Program-made: the position numbers and the translations under genes
Part shown: positions 1-14,169 of the stretch, one piece after another
Layout of the letters: each line of letters opens with the position of its first letter
Position numbering within the stretch: the first letter of the stretch is position 1
NCBI GenBank assembly: GCA_037576215.1
Contig: JBANDB010000017.1
Coordinates: 310,001 to 374,000 of the forward strand
From: Armillaria gallica
Taxonomy: Eukaryota; Basidiomycota; Agaricomycetes; Agaricales; Physalacriaceae
Reading direction: 5' to 3'
DNA: 64,000 nucleotides
Notes under the pieces: model-generated
Database searches by the model: none
Seen by the model: the letters and a program-made list of their open reading frames with translations, nothing else
What the model was told of the DNA's origin: nothing

Positions 1-2308
1 AAGAACCACTTTGGGTGCGACACAAGGTTCGATAGGCCATTGAACCAGCCTTCATCGACTGTTGGCGTGCTTGATGCACTGGCACTTTCGGATGTAGTAG
101 ATGTTGGGGATGACTGCGGTGGAACGGTAGGTTTGTCGTATATCTTTGTGGTCGTGGGAGGAAGATCGGCGTCTGGATCCTCAGTCGGGGGGAAAGTGGT
201 CACTTCAGTTGGAAGTTCGTAAGGTGTTGCTAGAGCGGCTTCTTTCGCGGAACCCCAGAACATCATATTCCATCCTAGGAAAGTACCGTTGTTCTCAGGA
301 TTCCCTTGGTCGAAAACCCTGATGGTCCAATCGCCAATGGGATTTTCTCCCCTACGAGCACTGTTACTTTCCATGCCCTCATCACAAAAAAAAAACACTC
401 ACCAATGCTTTATGGTCATGAATCTCCATCCGGGGTATCCTGTGGGATCCGAATCCTTCTTACGCTTACCTCCCAGCATGCTTTTAATTCCATTCGGGCT
501 CACTATCTCTACTTCAACATCACCCCGACGACGATGGGAAATCCAGACTTGGACGTCGATGTGCTCGAGCTTCTCAAAATTGTGCTGTTGCACCATCTCC
601 TCTGTCACCGTGATTGTGTTTGTCACTCCGCCCTCGCCGATGAATTGGCCTCCAGAATATTGGCCTTCTTCTGTCATCGTGCCGTTTTCCAGCTGTACGG
701 TATGCGTTTTAATCCATGCCTGCGGCTTCACTAGCTCCCAGTCCTGTGCGGCCTTGACGTAGAGGTATGCGTCCAACGCCCCGAAGCCATACTTGTAGCT
801 ATATTTACGGCCTGTCGCGGTTGTCTCCCAGTCTTCGTCGTCTTCATTGACCATACGCGCCGTCTCGACGCAAAGATGTTGGATGTCGCGCCAGGTTAAG
901 TCAGGCCTATCGTGTGCGTCAGAAGAAGCCAAATGAAGGGATCAAAACCAGTATACCTGGCTTCTATGGCTAGAGTGAACACACCTGCCGCGTTCGGTGC
1001 TGCAGCTGAGGTTCCACCGTGACTGGTCGCACACGTGCCTTGACCTTTGTCGGTAGTTACCTTGGTGTACGATAAGTTTTGGATACATGAAAAGCCGACA
1101 TGAACGTACTATGTGCTTCCCGGATCCTGAACTATAAGCAACGATCATATTCGCTGCACAAGGCTCTGAGTAATACGGATGAAGTCCCATGTAGTCGATG
1201 GCAGATACAGTGACCGAATAGATGCTGTTCGTATAGCCGTCGAAATTGCATTGGTCGCCATGATCTGCACCGTTGCCGCTAGCGAAAACAAAGATAGAGC
1301 CTTTGCCGTCTCTACCCTTGTTGATACCATTAAGCACCGCCTTCTGAATTAAGTAGGAAGGCCCCTCCATAGCCTGACCGTTGTCCGGTGGTCCCCAACT
1401 GCAACTGTATATTGATACATTTTGGTAACCATAGTTGAGCGCCTTCGCTTCATCGACGTCGGAAATCGGTCCGGACAAGATACGAACACCCGCAACCTTG
1501 GCATCATAAGCAATACCGAGACCACATGCATTGTTCTTCCCCGCAGCAACTTGTCCGGCACACCGTGTACCGTGGTGGTCGTCTATGAGTTTTGGTGTCG
1601 GAAGGTCTTGGTGGTCGTTGAAGTCATACGAGTTGACAGCATCCTGGCAAGAGGAAATGAATTACGAACGGTCAACGAGGATTGACGACATACGAAATTG
1701 TCTTTCAAGTCATCATGGTCATAGTCCAATCCATCATCCACAAGGGAAGTAATAACGCCCTTCCCTGTAATCCCCATATCCCACACCGGTACAGGATTCA
1801 TCATATGCTCTGGGTGTTCGTCATTCACCAGGTGCCATTGCTGGTTGAAGAGTGGATCTTCTATGCCCAAACGTTGGGCAACATTCTGTGCAGAAGTTTC
1901 TGGAGGAGGTCTGATAGGTGGTGGCGCTCGCTTAACACGTTGGCGAGGCTCTTGTCGAGACAAATGTCGTACAGAAGACACTGTACTCGACCGACGGGAT
2001 ACCGACGAATCTCCGGCAGCACGACGGAGCTGTTTGTACCTCTGGAGAACATGGTCCTCGCCGACCGTCCTGCTATTCAATTGCCTCTTGGGTATCTCTG
2101 CTCTAGCCAACCAAAGATTTTCGAGTTCTCCGACAGGCTCCACGACTTCGACTCCAAGTAGATGTGATACATCGTCCAGCGATGAACTGCGCGGGTCGTG
2201 CTCGAGGACATAGTAATTGTGGGTGTCGTATTGAGGTGTGGTAGATGAAAGGACAAAGCTAGAGGAATAATACGTAGACAAGGCCAGTAGCGACCATGGC
2301 AGCCGCAT
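1..2308 (-). CDS. KEX2: Kexin-like subtilisin proprotein convertase (C-terminus off the left edge)
   Basis: Processes secretory precursors after basic residues in the late Golgi. The chosen start (ATG at 2308-2306) opens a signal peptide, MRLPWSLLALSTYYSSS, followed by a prodomain. The S8 domain follows: the catalytic Asp lies in ITSLVDDGLDYDHDD (about 1750-1690), the His in HGTRCAGQVAAGKNNACGLG (about 1580-1500), the oxyanion region in SCSWGPPDNG (about 1400), and the Ser in GGTSAAAPNAAGVF (about 1000-960). A P-domain (LTWRDIQHLC through ENPIGDWTIRVFDQGNPENNGT) occupies about 900-280. The remainder is a Pro/Ser/Thr-rich stretch that would lead to the membrane anchor, outside the window. Coding sequence is split by short introns, for example near 1090, 1650 and 940. 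Domain order and motifs match fungal Kex2. The symbol follows the family; exon edges are approximate. Confidence 0.9.
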
Positions 2309-2460
2309 TATTGAAGGGAAGGAAAAGGACAGAGGCTGCAGTGCACCGATACAAGTGTGTAGCACAGCCACTGATGAGGTACACGTGGCTAGACTCCACG
2401 TACACGATCACGTGCATGCATACGGCATTGTCAAGCCAAAGCCATCTTAAGGCCAAGCAT

Positions 2461-2705
2461 ACAACAACTCGATATCGGCTGACTGACTACCGCTAATGTT
2501 ATTTTCCCCATGAGACGATATGGTATGACGAGATTGTGAAATACAATATCAATACTTATACTTATAGGTATATACTACAAAACACTGTGGCGAAAACAAG
2601 AGTGTAAGGACCAGAATGAAACTCAGAGAAAACATGATTGTGGATTTCGCACCATTCGATACCTATGACAACACACCAAGCTCCCCGTAGAACGAAGATA
2701 TCGAC
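2461..2705 (-). pseudogene. Duplicated relic of the MCM7 last exon and 3' flank
   Basis: This stretch aligns with 4141-4415, the last coding exon and 3' flank of MCM7. Both carry the block GAGTGTAA(G/C)GACCAGAATG and the antisense of GGTATCGAATGGTGCGAAA. The relic reads YGELGVLS and then stops, whereas MCM7 reads YEELGVLAKVSNGAKLM. Similarity begins at about the exon boundary, at 2700, and fades in the intron, so only the terminal exon plus downstream DNA seems to have been copied. It lies 1.7 kb beyond the real MCM7 end, with a hypothetical gene between the two. Confidence 0.75.
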
Positions 2706-3059
2706 CATAATCGTACTCCACTTGCTCCTGGGACGGTAGCTGCCCCCTTTCTGCTTGGTTTTGAGCATCTGCTGGCCTCTAGATGATGCAACTGAGCGTA
2801 GAAGATGGATACCAGCAGGCTTGATTTGCACTGAAAACCCGAACACAAGTAGGGCCAAATTATACCGAACTTCTTCATTCACTTCGAAGATACTGGAAGA
2901 GCGGGGAAGCCTAACGGGACAAGATAATCGCAAAAATCTGTCAAGTCCTCTTCGTTTCGTGAAATGATAAATAATAAGTTGATACTGGTACACCTTCGTG
3001 TTTATGCATATCATTGTTCGCCACTATCTCACTAGCAACACCTACGGAGAAATGAGCAC

Positions 3060-3803
3060 TCAGAAACCGGCCAGATTGAATGGGACTACGTCCACGTACC
3101 CAGATAGGTACACCTCCAGATTGGGATGACGGCGCAGACGACACAGCGAATCCGTCACAGAAGACAAAGTGGCTGACAAGCACCAAATCAAGTCTGGGCG
3201 ACCTTGATGCTGAGAAACCCATTCCTTGTCTTGGAAGCGAGTCTGGATGAGGCGCGAATACTGCTCAACACAATTGAGGCAGGTCATCATTGCTTTATAT
3301 GAATTATAGATTGAGGAGATAATATCTGGAATGTCGTCGAGAAGGTCGATCCGCACGGACCAAAACCCCGGCATATGCTTTATGAAACGAAGGAAGGCCT
3401 CCAATCCGTACGACCCACGGAGCTGATTGACGAGGGGCAGTTCGATCCTATCCAAGTTCCCTTTGATGGCGGGGACGAGCTCTTCCCTCGCGAGCCTGCA
3501 AGTATTCCCAATTTGTAGAAGGTGGTCTTCGAACAGTTTATATTCGCGTGCACCCGTACCGTACCGTATGGTCCACCCTGCGTAGAACAGCACAAAATGG
3601 AACTTGTTGATGATTGACCACGCGGTATTGTCAAACTTGGCAGCGAGGAGGCACATAGGGGTAATTATAGAGAGGGTTGTCGATGAACCTGCGTCGTTAA
3701 GATGCTTGACAAGGTATTTTAGAGTCTCGGAGAATGTCCTTCCGGAATTTATGAGGACTGAGATTACAAGGGGGATGGAGGGTAACTTATTAGATCCTGA
3801 CAT
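3060..3803 (-). CDS. Hypothetical protein, 247 aa, fungal lineage-specific type
   Basis: A single open frame runs from ATG at 3803 to a stop at 3062-3060. The protein is mostly helical with no recognisable catalytic motif. The segment LLDDIPDIISSIYNS...MMTCLNCVEQYSRLI resembles LLDDLPHLISALRRY...MLCLNDIERFGLCL in the hypothetical gene at 11466-12344, at a comparable position, so the two may be distant paralogues. The upstream flank has a TATA-like run near 3930-3945. It lies between MCM7 and the relic of the MCM7 3' end, which suggests it arrived with, or was trapped by, that rearrangement. Function unknown; it could also be a decaying gene. Confidence 0.5.
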   Translation of the reverse strand: MSGSNKLPSIPLVISVLINSGRTFSETLKYLVKHLNDAGSSTTLSIITPMCLLAAKFDNTAWSIINKFHFVLFYAGWTIRYGTGAREYKLFEDHLLQIGNTCRLAREELVPAIKGNLDRIELPLVNQLRGSYGLEAFLRFIKHMPGFWSVRIDLLDDIPDIISSIYNSYKAMMTCLNCVEQYSRLIQTRFQDKEWVSQHQGRPDLIWCLSATLSSVTDSLCRLRRHPNLEVYLSGYVDVVPFNLAGF

Positions 3804-4240
3804 ATGTGTGGTTACATACTAGCCACGAATTGCGGCTATGTACCTTAACCGAAACCATGTCCGGTTTTTGCCGGTTGGTCCGTTTACGACAGAACCATAC
3901 ATTTATTCGTTTATAATCGCCTCCCACACTTATATATATATATTGCCCCACTCTGTTCTAACCCGTGGGGTTTTCTGTCGATTGACCTTGTTCACAGGAT
4001 CTTCACCGCAGATTTGAGCTCACATAAAGGTAATGTTTTATGCTCTTTTTAAATGAGTCGCTAGTATGGTGTATTAAGATCTTTTATTATTTTATTGTCA
4101 TCGTCGAGCCCCAAAAGGTGTCAAAGCGTTTACTTGCCGCGCCATCGCAATCCTGTAAAACGAGTCGAAGGCCAACTCGATACCGACTGATCAACTTGCG
4201 ACCCGGGCTGGCTGGCGCTGAAGTTAGTTTTCCCATAAAA
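3804..4240. other. Intergenic spacer with AT-rich promoter-like run
   Basis: No gene seen. A TATATATATATT run at about 3931-3943 could serve the minus-strand hypothetical gene that starts at 3803. From about 4141 the sequence is the 3' flank of MCM7 that recurs at 2461-2560. Confidence 0.4.
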
Positions 4241-4348
4241 CTTCCAGATTGTGGAATACAACATCAATATATAAATATGTACTACAAAACATCGCGGCGA
4301 AAACAAGAGTGTAACGACCAGAATGAAACTCAGAGAAAGTGCAATAAA

Positions 4349-7050
<2,702 letters not shown>

Positions 7051-7198
7051 GTTGGCGGTGGTGAAAGGTTGGTTCAGGGTCCTTGCCACGGGTGATACCG
7101 AAGGTTCTCACGCGACGGCAAAAGCCGCTGTCCTGCTAGGGCGTTAAACATTGAAGAATCCTTTGTCTTCGACCGTCGTCGTAATAGATCATCCAACG
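7051..7198. promoter_or_regulatory. Divergent promoter between MCM7 and F-box copy 1
   Basis: This 148 bp spacer separates the start codons of MCM7 (minus) and F-box copy 1 (plus). Most of it recurs at about 9435-9656 in the tandem duplicate, including CACGCGACGGCAAAAGCCGC (from about 7109). ACGCG-type motifs resemble the MluI cell-cycle box that drives replication genes in yeasts. The assignment as a control element is inference. Confidence 0.4.
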
Positions 7199-8869
7199 AT
7201 GCCAGAATTTCTCCCGAGATATTTCTCGCTATTTTCAGTTTTCTCGATGCTCGCAGCCTCACTTCCTGCCAGCAGGTAATTTCCAGTCTACGTATACTGT
7301 TATGCTCTCACCGTTGTCCAGGTCTGTCAGTCTTTCTTGGCCTTGATAAATGAAATGGTCGCTCTTGAGTACACCAATGAGCTCGCTCGGCACGGGTACG
7401 TCGGCCATGCAGCTGATCTACCTTTGCCGTATCGCCTGGATCAGTTGCGTGAGCATAACAACGCGTGGAACAGCCTCGATGGTACTTGGAGCGAAATCGT
7501 TTCAAAGCTTCCAAGTTCACAGGTGCTCTCGGAAATGTTCTAGACGGTCTGTCACGCTAGGGAGTCGATCGTCTTTACTCGATTGTCCTCATCGAGCCGT
7601 TCCGTCAGGCAAAAGGAATGGTCAATTCCAGTCAAACCTGTCTTGAATAATTTTCAGTTTGGAATAGACTCTTCGCAAAATCTGCTAGTTCTCGTCGAGC
7701 GGCCAAGGTTTTCGGCACTCCATGCCCTCTTTTTCCCCAGACGCTGATTTCTTTGATCAGGGAACCTAATCCTTCCTTCCAAATCCATCTTTGGTTCATG
7801 TCCAGCGGAAAAGCCCATGAACTTGCTTCCGTACCCATCCTCAAATATGCGCATAACGTCCCAGACACGGTGCGACCTTCACAGCATACAGATATCTGGT
7901 GATCATCTAGGTGTTCAGTTTCGCGACAATATCGCAACGACAGAGCTCGTTGTTTGGAATTGGAAGACGGGTCACAAAGAACTGGTATGTTTTGGTTAAT
8001 GATAATCTTGTTGAATCGCTGATGGATCACGCATAGTATCTCACTGGCAATGAGATACGCGCGTTTACCTTTTTGACTGAAAAGCACGTCATAGTTGCCG
8101 TATCTACCGACACAGAGCTGCGTCTACTCGTCGTGGACTTCATTGCGGAATCGTCTGAGCAGACACGTGTCACGAATATGACTCACTATCTTGCTCTTCA
8201 TCTTCCAAATCTGCATCCTTCACTTATCCTTTCGAGCTTTATAATCAGTGTGACCCTTCACCTGCCTGGCCGAATCAGGATGGTTCCATCCCGTTTCATG
8301 TTCATCCTGATGAAATTCTATATCCCGTGACACTTCGCATGGGGGAAGGCTTAGGACAATATAGGATCATAATACTCATTCCGCGATGGACGCTACTGGC
8401 ACAATTGCGCCACTTTGTCACAGGAAGCAAGGAAGTTGAATGGTCAGCTTGGGGTCCGGAGGGTACGCGTATCCTCGATTTCCGGAAACGAGCTGATCGA
8501 CACGCTATATGGGCTACGTTTGGATCTAGATTCGTTGCTTTCAATAACCACCGTATGGAAATCGATGTATATGATTTCAACCAGATGACTTTGAAGCGGG
8601 AATTGAGCAGCGGATGTCCGTTGCAATATGGCAATCCCAACGAGATACTTCAGCCTCCGGTTAAACCAGATGACCCTACTATGCTCGTACTCGATGAGAC
8701 TGTATTTCCCTCGGACAGCCTGATATTCCAAGAAGTCGTCAGGACGTCGCTACCATTTCGGGCCAGGACCGTCCACACCGCCCTTGAAAGACAATTGTAC
8801 TTCCCGTTGATGTGTAGTCAAGATAACATCATCGTGAGGCATCTTTGGTATACTTCTCATTTGAGTTAA
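7199..8869 (+). pseudogene. F-box protein pseudogene, tandem copy 1
   Basis: Encodes an agaric-type F-box protein, the substrate adaptor of an SCF ubiquitin ligase. The F-box reads ISPEIFLAIFSFLDARSLTSC, spliced to QQVCQSFLALINEM across an intron at about 7277-7320. Downstream come LPLPYRLDQLREH, a propeller-like VVWNWKTGHKEL segment (about 7955) and a long C-terminal frame at 8327-8869. Compared with copy 2 it lacks one base after ATGCCAGAATTT (about 7211), which throws the start out of frame. Another base is missing near 7527 and another near 8250 (CAGTGTGACCC against CAGGTGTGACC), and the sequence near 7880 is altered. Copy 2 has other lesions, so the two decayed separately. No in-frame ATG replaces the lost start. 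Confidence 0.75.
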
Positions 8870-9315
8870 CATCTGTTATAGATCGGTTCTCCACTCAGAG
8901 ACTCATGTATTTACGCTATGAGATTCGGGACACCCAGGGCCAGTTAACATCTTCAACTGGCCAAATCGACACCGGTGGATCTTATGCTATGGATACGCAA
9001 TTCGCCAAGACATAGTGTGTATACATGCGCGCCTATGATCAGGTGTAGCTATGTCGTAGTACCGTAAACTAATGTTGTTTTCCTTCATCACACAAACTTG
9101 GTAGAACTTCTGGCTCGGTTGTACTGTATGTGATTTATCCTACACGTACACGTACTTGACTGTATGTTTTGTTCCATATACTACATCTGGACCCGGCCGT
9201 TGCTTATTGGGACCTTGCGCCGGCACCACCACTGCCTTATTGTATTGTATTTCGGCGGGGCTAGATAGACCGTGCTTACTACATATAACGCTCGATCTCC
9301 ATTTCCTTTGTTGAG

Positions 9316-9440
9316 AAAAGTTTGGAGAAAGCCAGTAAGTCTTAAAACTGCGTGCCATGGAAGAAATAACACATTTTTCTCTTCGGCGTAGTCGGCACGG
9401 TGTGCGCTTTAGCGGCATATTGGCGGTGGTGAAGGGTACA
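9316..9440 (-). pseudogene. Relic of MCM7 exon 1 and start of exon 2
   Basis: This strip aligns with 6925-7060, the MCM7 start codon, first intron and beginning of exon 2. The relic start codon region reads ATGCCGCTAAAGCGCACACC against ATGTCGCTGCCCGTGCACACC in the gene, and about 4 bp are lost in the following GACTACGC. The intron remnant GCCAGTAAGT(C/T)TTAAA is conserved. It shows that the tandem duplication copied part of MCM7 together with the adjacent F-box gene. Similarity ends near 9310, the likely duplication junction. Confidence 0.8.
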
Positions 9441-9656
9441 GGGCCCTTGCCACGGGTGATAACGAAGGTTTCACGCGACGGCAAAAGCCGCTGTCCTGCA
9501 CTGAGTGTCACTTTATCTGCGACCGTAGTAGGTAGGTAGGTAGTATTACACGGCATGGTCCCACTACTGTGAACGCCGGGCGTAGATAATACATGATTGG
9601 TACACTAACACTCTAGTATACCGTCATCGTAACAGATCATCGATCATCCAACTCGG

Positions 9657-11335
9657 ATGCCAGAATTTCCTCCCGAGATATTTCTCACTATTTTCAGTTT
9701 TCTTGATGCTCGCAGCCTCACTTCCTGCCAGCAGGTAATTTCCAGTCTACTTATACTCTTATGCTCTCACCGCTGTCCAGGTCTGTCGGTCTTTCTTGGC
9801 CTTGATAAATGAAATGGTCGCTCTTGAATATACTAAGGAGCTCGCTCGGCTCGGGTACGTCGACCACGCGGTTGCTCTACTACCTTTGCCGTATCGCCTG
9901 GATCAGCTGCGTGAGCATAGAAATGCGTGGAACAGACTCAATGGTAGTACTTGGAGCGAAATCGTTCCAAACTTTCCATTTTCACAGGAGTTCTCCGGAA
10001 ATGTTCTAGCAAGGAGGGATGTGCCAGGGGGTCCAATCTTCTTTACTCGACTGCCCTCATCGAGCCGTTCCGTCGGGCAAAAGGAATGGTCAATTCCATT
10101 CAAATCTGGCTTGGATAATTTTCAGTTTGGAATGGATTCTTCACAAGATCTGCTAGTTCTCGTCGAGTCGGAAAGGTTGTTAGCCCTTCATGTCCTCTTT
10201 TTCACCAGACGCTGATTTCTTTGATCAGGGAACCTAATCCTTCCTTCTAGTTCCATCTTTTGTTCATGTCCAGCGGAAAAGCACATGAACTTGCCTCCAT
10301 CCCCATCCTCAAATATACGCATAACGTTCCAGCACACGGTGTGGTCTTCGCCATGCATATATCTGGTGATCACCTAGGTGCTGAGCTTGGCTATAATCAT
10401 GTCACAACGGCAGATTCAGAGATCGTTATCTGGAATTGGAAGACTGGTCACAAAGAACTGGTGTGTTGTTGCTACTCCTGATCGTCTATTGAATCGCTGA
10501 TGGATCACACGAACTAGTACCTTACTGGCCGTGAAATCTACTCGTTTGCTTTTTTGACCGAAAAGCACGTCGTAGTTGCCGTATCTACCGGCGCAGAGCT
10601 GCGCTTACTCGTCGTGGACTTCATTGCGGAATCGTCTAAGCAAATACGCGTCACGTTCACGAATATGGCGCGCTATCTTGTTCTTCGTCTTCCAAATCTG
10701 CATCCTTCACCTATCCTTTCGGGCTTTACAATCAGGTGTGACCTTCACCCGCCTGGCCGAATCAGGATGATTCCATCCCGTTTCGTCTTCATCCTGATGA
10801 AAATTTATATCCCGTGACACTTCTCATGGGGCAAGGCATAGGACGATATAGGATCATAATACTCATTCCGCGGCGGACGCTGCTGGCACAATTGCGCCAC
10901 TTTGTCACAGGAAGCAAGGAAGTTGAATGGTCAGCTTGGGGTCCTGAGGGTACGCGTATCCTCGATTTCCGGAAACGAGCTGGTCGACACGCTGTATGGG
11001 CTACGTTTGGATCCAGATTCGTTGCTTTCGATAACGACCGTTCGGAAATCAACGTCTATGATTTCGATCAGATGACTTTGAGGCGGGAACAAAGCAGCGA
11101 ATGTCCTTTGTAATATGGCAATCCCAACGAGATACTTCGGCCTCTGGTTAACCAAGATGACCCTACTATGCTCGCAATCGATGACGCTGTACTTCCCTTG
11201 AACAGCCTGATATTCCAAGAAGTCGTCAGGACGTCGCTACCATTTCGGACTAGGACAGTCCCCACCACTCTTGAAAGAAAACATTACTTTCCGTTGTTGT
11301 GCAGTCTAGATAACATCATTGTGAGGCATCTTTGA
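9657..11335 (+). pseudogene. F-box protein pseudogene, tandem copy 2
   Basis: Duplicate of the F-box gene at 7199-8869. The start is intact here: ATG at 9657 opens MPEFPPEIFLTIFSFL, joined by an intron at about 9736-9779 to VCRSFLALINEMVALEY and a longer frame ending ...LLALHVLFFTRR at 10215. The downstream region holds HISGDHLGAELGYN and IVIWNWKTGHKELV (about 10360-10460), then YLTGREIYSFAFLTEKHVVV after an intron, which fits the C-terminal part of this family. Lesions: a stop in place after FFTRR, one base lost near 10743 (CAGGTGTGACCTTC) that shifts the frame, and CAA to TAA at about 11110 (CCTTTGTAA against CCGTTGCAA). Both copies are therefore probably inactive. Confidence 0.72.
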
Positions 11336-11465
11336 AATAAACTTCTCGCATTTGTTAACATCTCTTATAGGTCATTTCTTCAGAGTACCACGTATTTACG
11401 CTTTGAGATTCAAGTTCAACAAATCCGTTTGTTGTGAATATATAAGTAAATAGATTCCGACTTCA

Positions 11466-12344
11466 TCAAGTTAAAAGACGAAGAAAGAACCAGGTATAAG
11501 AGAATATCGTAAGTACGAATAGAAAGATTGACGTAGAGTCTCTACGCAGCCTGAGATAACTTTGTCCCATGTAAGGACGTAAGCGATATTCCGTCCCGAG
11601 TTTAAATGGGTGTAAATAGGTATCCACACGGCTTTCCCCCGCAAGTTTCGCCAGATTTAGGAGACCTTTGACTGTCTCTTCGTCTTTCTTAAAAGCTACT
11701 GCACGCTCGTTGTCGCTGAAAAGGTCACCCAAACAGAGACCAAAGCGTTCGATATCATTGAGACATAGCATAGTCTCCTGACAATAACGGCGGAGGGCAG
11801 ATATTAGGTGGGGCAAGTCGTCCAACAGAGCTAACCGCATCGACGCTGACCAAGTGAGCCATTGGAAGAGCGAGTCTCTGCGTGACGTCCTTCGTAGCTC
11901 GGCCGTTAATGTAGCCTCAACGTGGACAATGGTTGCTTCAAGCAACAGGAAATCTTTTCTTGCGATTTGAGTATTTAGTCGCATGGAACGATATTGAGCA
12001 ATCGTCGCTATAGATAAGTGTGAGGAGGGGGAAAGCTTCGAGAGTTGATACATGATCAACGAGAAATCTCTCCAAGCACAGACAACTGGATATAGGAAAT
12101 CTATAGCAGAATCACGGAAAGGCTGGAAGATGGCGGGAGTGGTCTCGTCCCGAACAGGGGTGCAGATCGTAGCTTGGGCAATCAAGTAGTTTGCCGCATG
12201 AAAAAAGGATTCCTCCGCATCGTGGAGACTCCAGAGAATGTCGGCAATAGAAGTCGGATGCTGTACATAACGTTGTATGTTGAGGGAAAGTCACAATAAA
12301 AAAATTGTGAAGAAAAGGAGTCCCACCTCGTTATTGGATGCCAT
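11466..12344 (-). CDS. Hypothetical protein with C-terminal hydrophobic segment
   Basis: A long frame (11466-12180) continues through an intron (about 12260-12326) into the short exon MASNNE. A further upstream exon ending ...RSIIISIE at about 12430 is possible, so the start is uncertain. Exon 2 begins HPTSIADILWSLHDAEESFF. The C-terminus has a membrane-like stretch, SIFLFVLTIFSYTWFFLRLL. LLDDLPHLISAL...MLCLNDIERF resembles a segment of the hypothetical gene at 3060-3803. No known domain is recognised. It lies just downstream of, and opposite to, F-box copy 2. Confidence 0.5.
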
Positions 12345-12489
12345 GAAATCGATGAAATCAAAGGTGCTCTTAACTCAACCAATTAGCGCAATGCTTGAAT
12401 ATCATAGCACTAGTCGAGCACTTACCTCAATAGATATGATGATTGAGCGAAGAGATGGTGGCAGAGCTTGGGAGAAATTCAAGTGAGAC

Positions 12490-13050
12490 TTTGGATATTT
12501 GTGGATATCACATTCTTTGGCATCGGGAGTCAGGGTCTGAGTTGACCTTGTTTGGAGCTCTATCCGACTGCAAGGAACGATAGATCAGACAAGCTTGCGC
12601 GACAGGTCCACTTGGGCACACAACGTGCATTCCTTTCAATCGCAGAGTCTACCGCCATCTTGTGGTATGACACCAGTTTGAGCTTCGAGCGAGCAACGGC
12701 CTCTGAAGAGAAACCCCGACGTCGAACGCTCGAAATAGACGTAGTCGTCTGAACGATTGACGTCTGAACGCTCACATCAGTAGCTAGACATGGTTATACA
12801 ACATCATACGTATTTCCCGATCATTGAGTAGGGCGAAAACAGACATCGCACAATGAAGGGGGTGGTCTCCTTGAACTAGACAGGGTGAGACATATACGCA
12901 CGAACCAGTGGCAGTGCACACGATGCAAGGAGAGCAACCACCAAACCGTAGCAGGGATCATGAACAATGGTAATAGGGAACGCAGAATACCGAGCACTCT
13001 GTAGCCTAGGTCACTGTTCGGGTAAAGAAACAGCGTGCCTGTAAGGGTGC
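12490..13050. other. Intergenic stretch, nothing identified
   Basis: Only short frames without family resemblance. No RNA gene or repeat structure is evident until the degenerate repeats that start at about 13051. Confidence 0.4.
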
Positions 13051-13345
13051 ACGGACCTATGACTGCAACAAAGCGCAAGTATCAGAGACTGCGAGGAAGA
13101 AAGCATGCGTTTCGTATTCTATCGCAGTATCAGAGCCAACGACTGCAAAGGAACGTAGGTCTCAAGGTACTGCAAACTATCAGGCACACGATTTGGAGCT
13201 AATGGGCGCAATTCGGGAGCCTATGACTGCTACGGAACGCAGGTCTCAGGGACTGCGAGGCAAGAGAGACGCAATTTCATCATGAAACCGCATGTCTGTC
13301 GCACGACTGTAGCCTATGACTACTCTGACTGCAACGGAACACTGA
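13051..13345. repeat. Degenerate short repeats with core CTATGACTGCAACGGAACGC
   Basis: The core motif (A)CTGC(A/T)A(C/A)GGAACG(C/T)AGGTCTCA recurs irregularly at about 13065, 13140, 13225 and 13330, with GGGACTGCGAGG(A/C)A between copies. Spacing is 60-90 bp and the copies are diverged. It looks like an old minisatellite-type array. No coding function is apparent. Confidence 0.5.
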
Positions 13346-14169
13346 TAACGATACTGCTGCAAAACTGGGTTTAGACTGTGGAACAGACAGAAAAGACTCG
13401 CCAGTCGAGCCTTCGTAGTGGTGTGGGAGCAAGTCACCGTTGTAACCGCTTCTCATGATGGTCCTTGTCATTGGGGAACATGGTCAAGGCAGGAGGCCCA
13501 ATGATTGGCACGAGCTGCGGAGTCGAAGTCAGCTGGCGCTGGTGTCCAGGTGGGAGCAAGCGTTGAAAGTTATCGATTACTCGTTGCCCGACCTCATGAA
13601 ATTTTTGCTCCTGCGCCAAGCTACACGACGTCGGCTGCAGAGATGGTACGAAAAAAGGAATACTCAAAAGATCTGCTTGTCTCTTGGCATTCGAATGCTC
13701 CAGCATCGTTTAGTGTGTATTGTGAAACTGAAGATATCGACGTGAAGAGCACTCCAGGATGGCAGCGAGAGGAACGGGGACATGGCGGTTGCTGGTAGTA
13801 AGTGCATAAGTATAGTAAGACGAAGAAATGAAATAAGACGATGTACCCGATTTCCGACTCGATGCACTTCGTTTCTACTTCCATCCCGCCTAGATCTACA
13901 TCATCATGATGGGTGGCGCCGTTTATTGTATTACCGTGAGAATTGCCTATAGGCTAGCCATCGCATCGGCGACGGCGTATCACAACCTTATTCGCAACGA
14001 GGACGATTCCCTTCCAGCTTCAATTTATCTGCGAAAGACATGAGAAAGCATTGACACGTGAAAGCAAGGCAGAATGGTGGTGGCGGTGGTGGTTCGTGCT
14101 TGATGCGGCGCGGTTTTAATTTTGCCTTTCTGTTTCCACGGCGAAAATTGTCCTGTTGCAGGGTCGACG
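13346..14169. other. Upstream region of the DNA methyltransferase, no gene called
   Basis: Short overlapping frames on both strands (for example 13455-13745 plus and 13434-13706 minus) have no recognisable domain. A TGGTGGTGGCGGTGGTGG microsatellite lies at about 14074-14092. The stretch probably includes the promoter of the gene starting at 14170. Confidence 0.35.
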
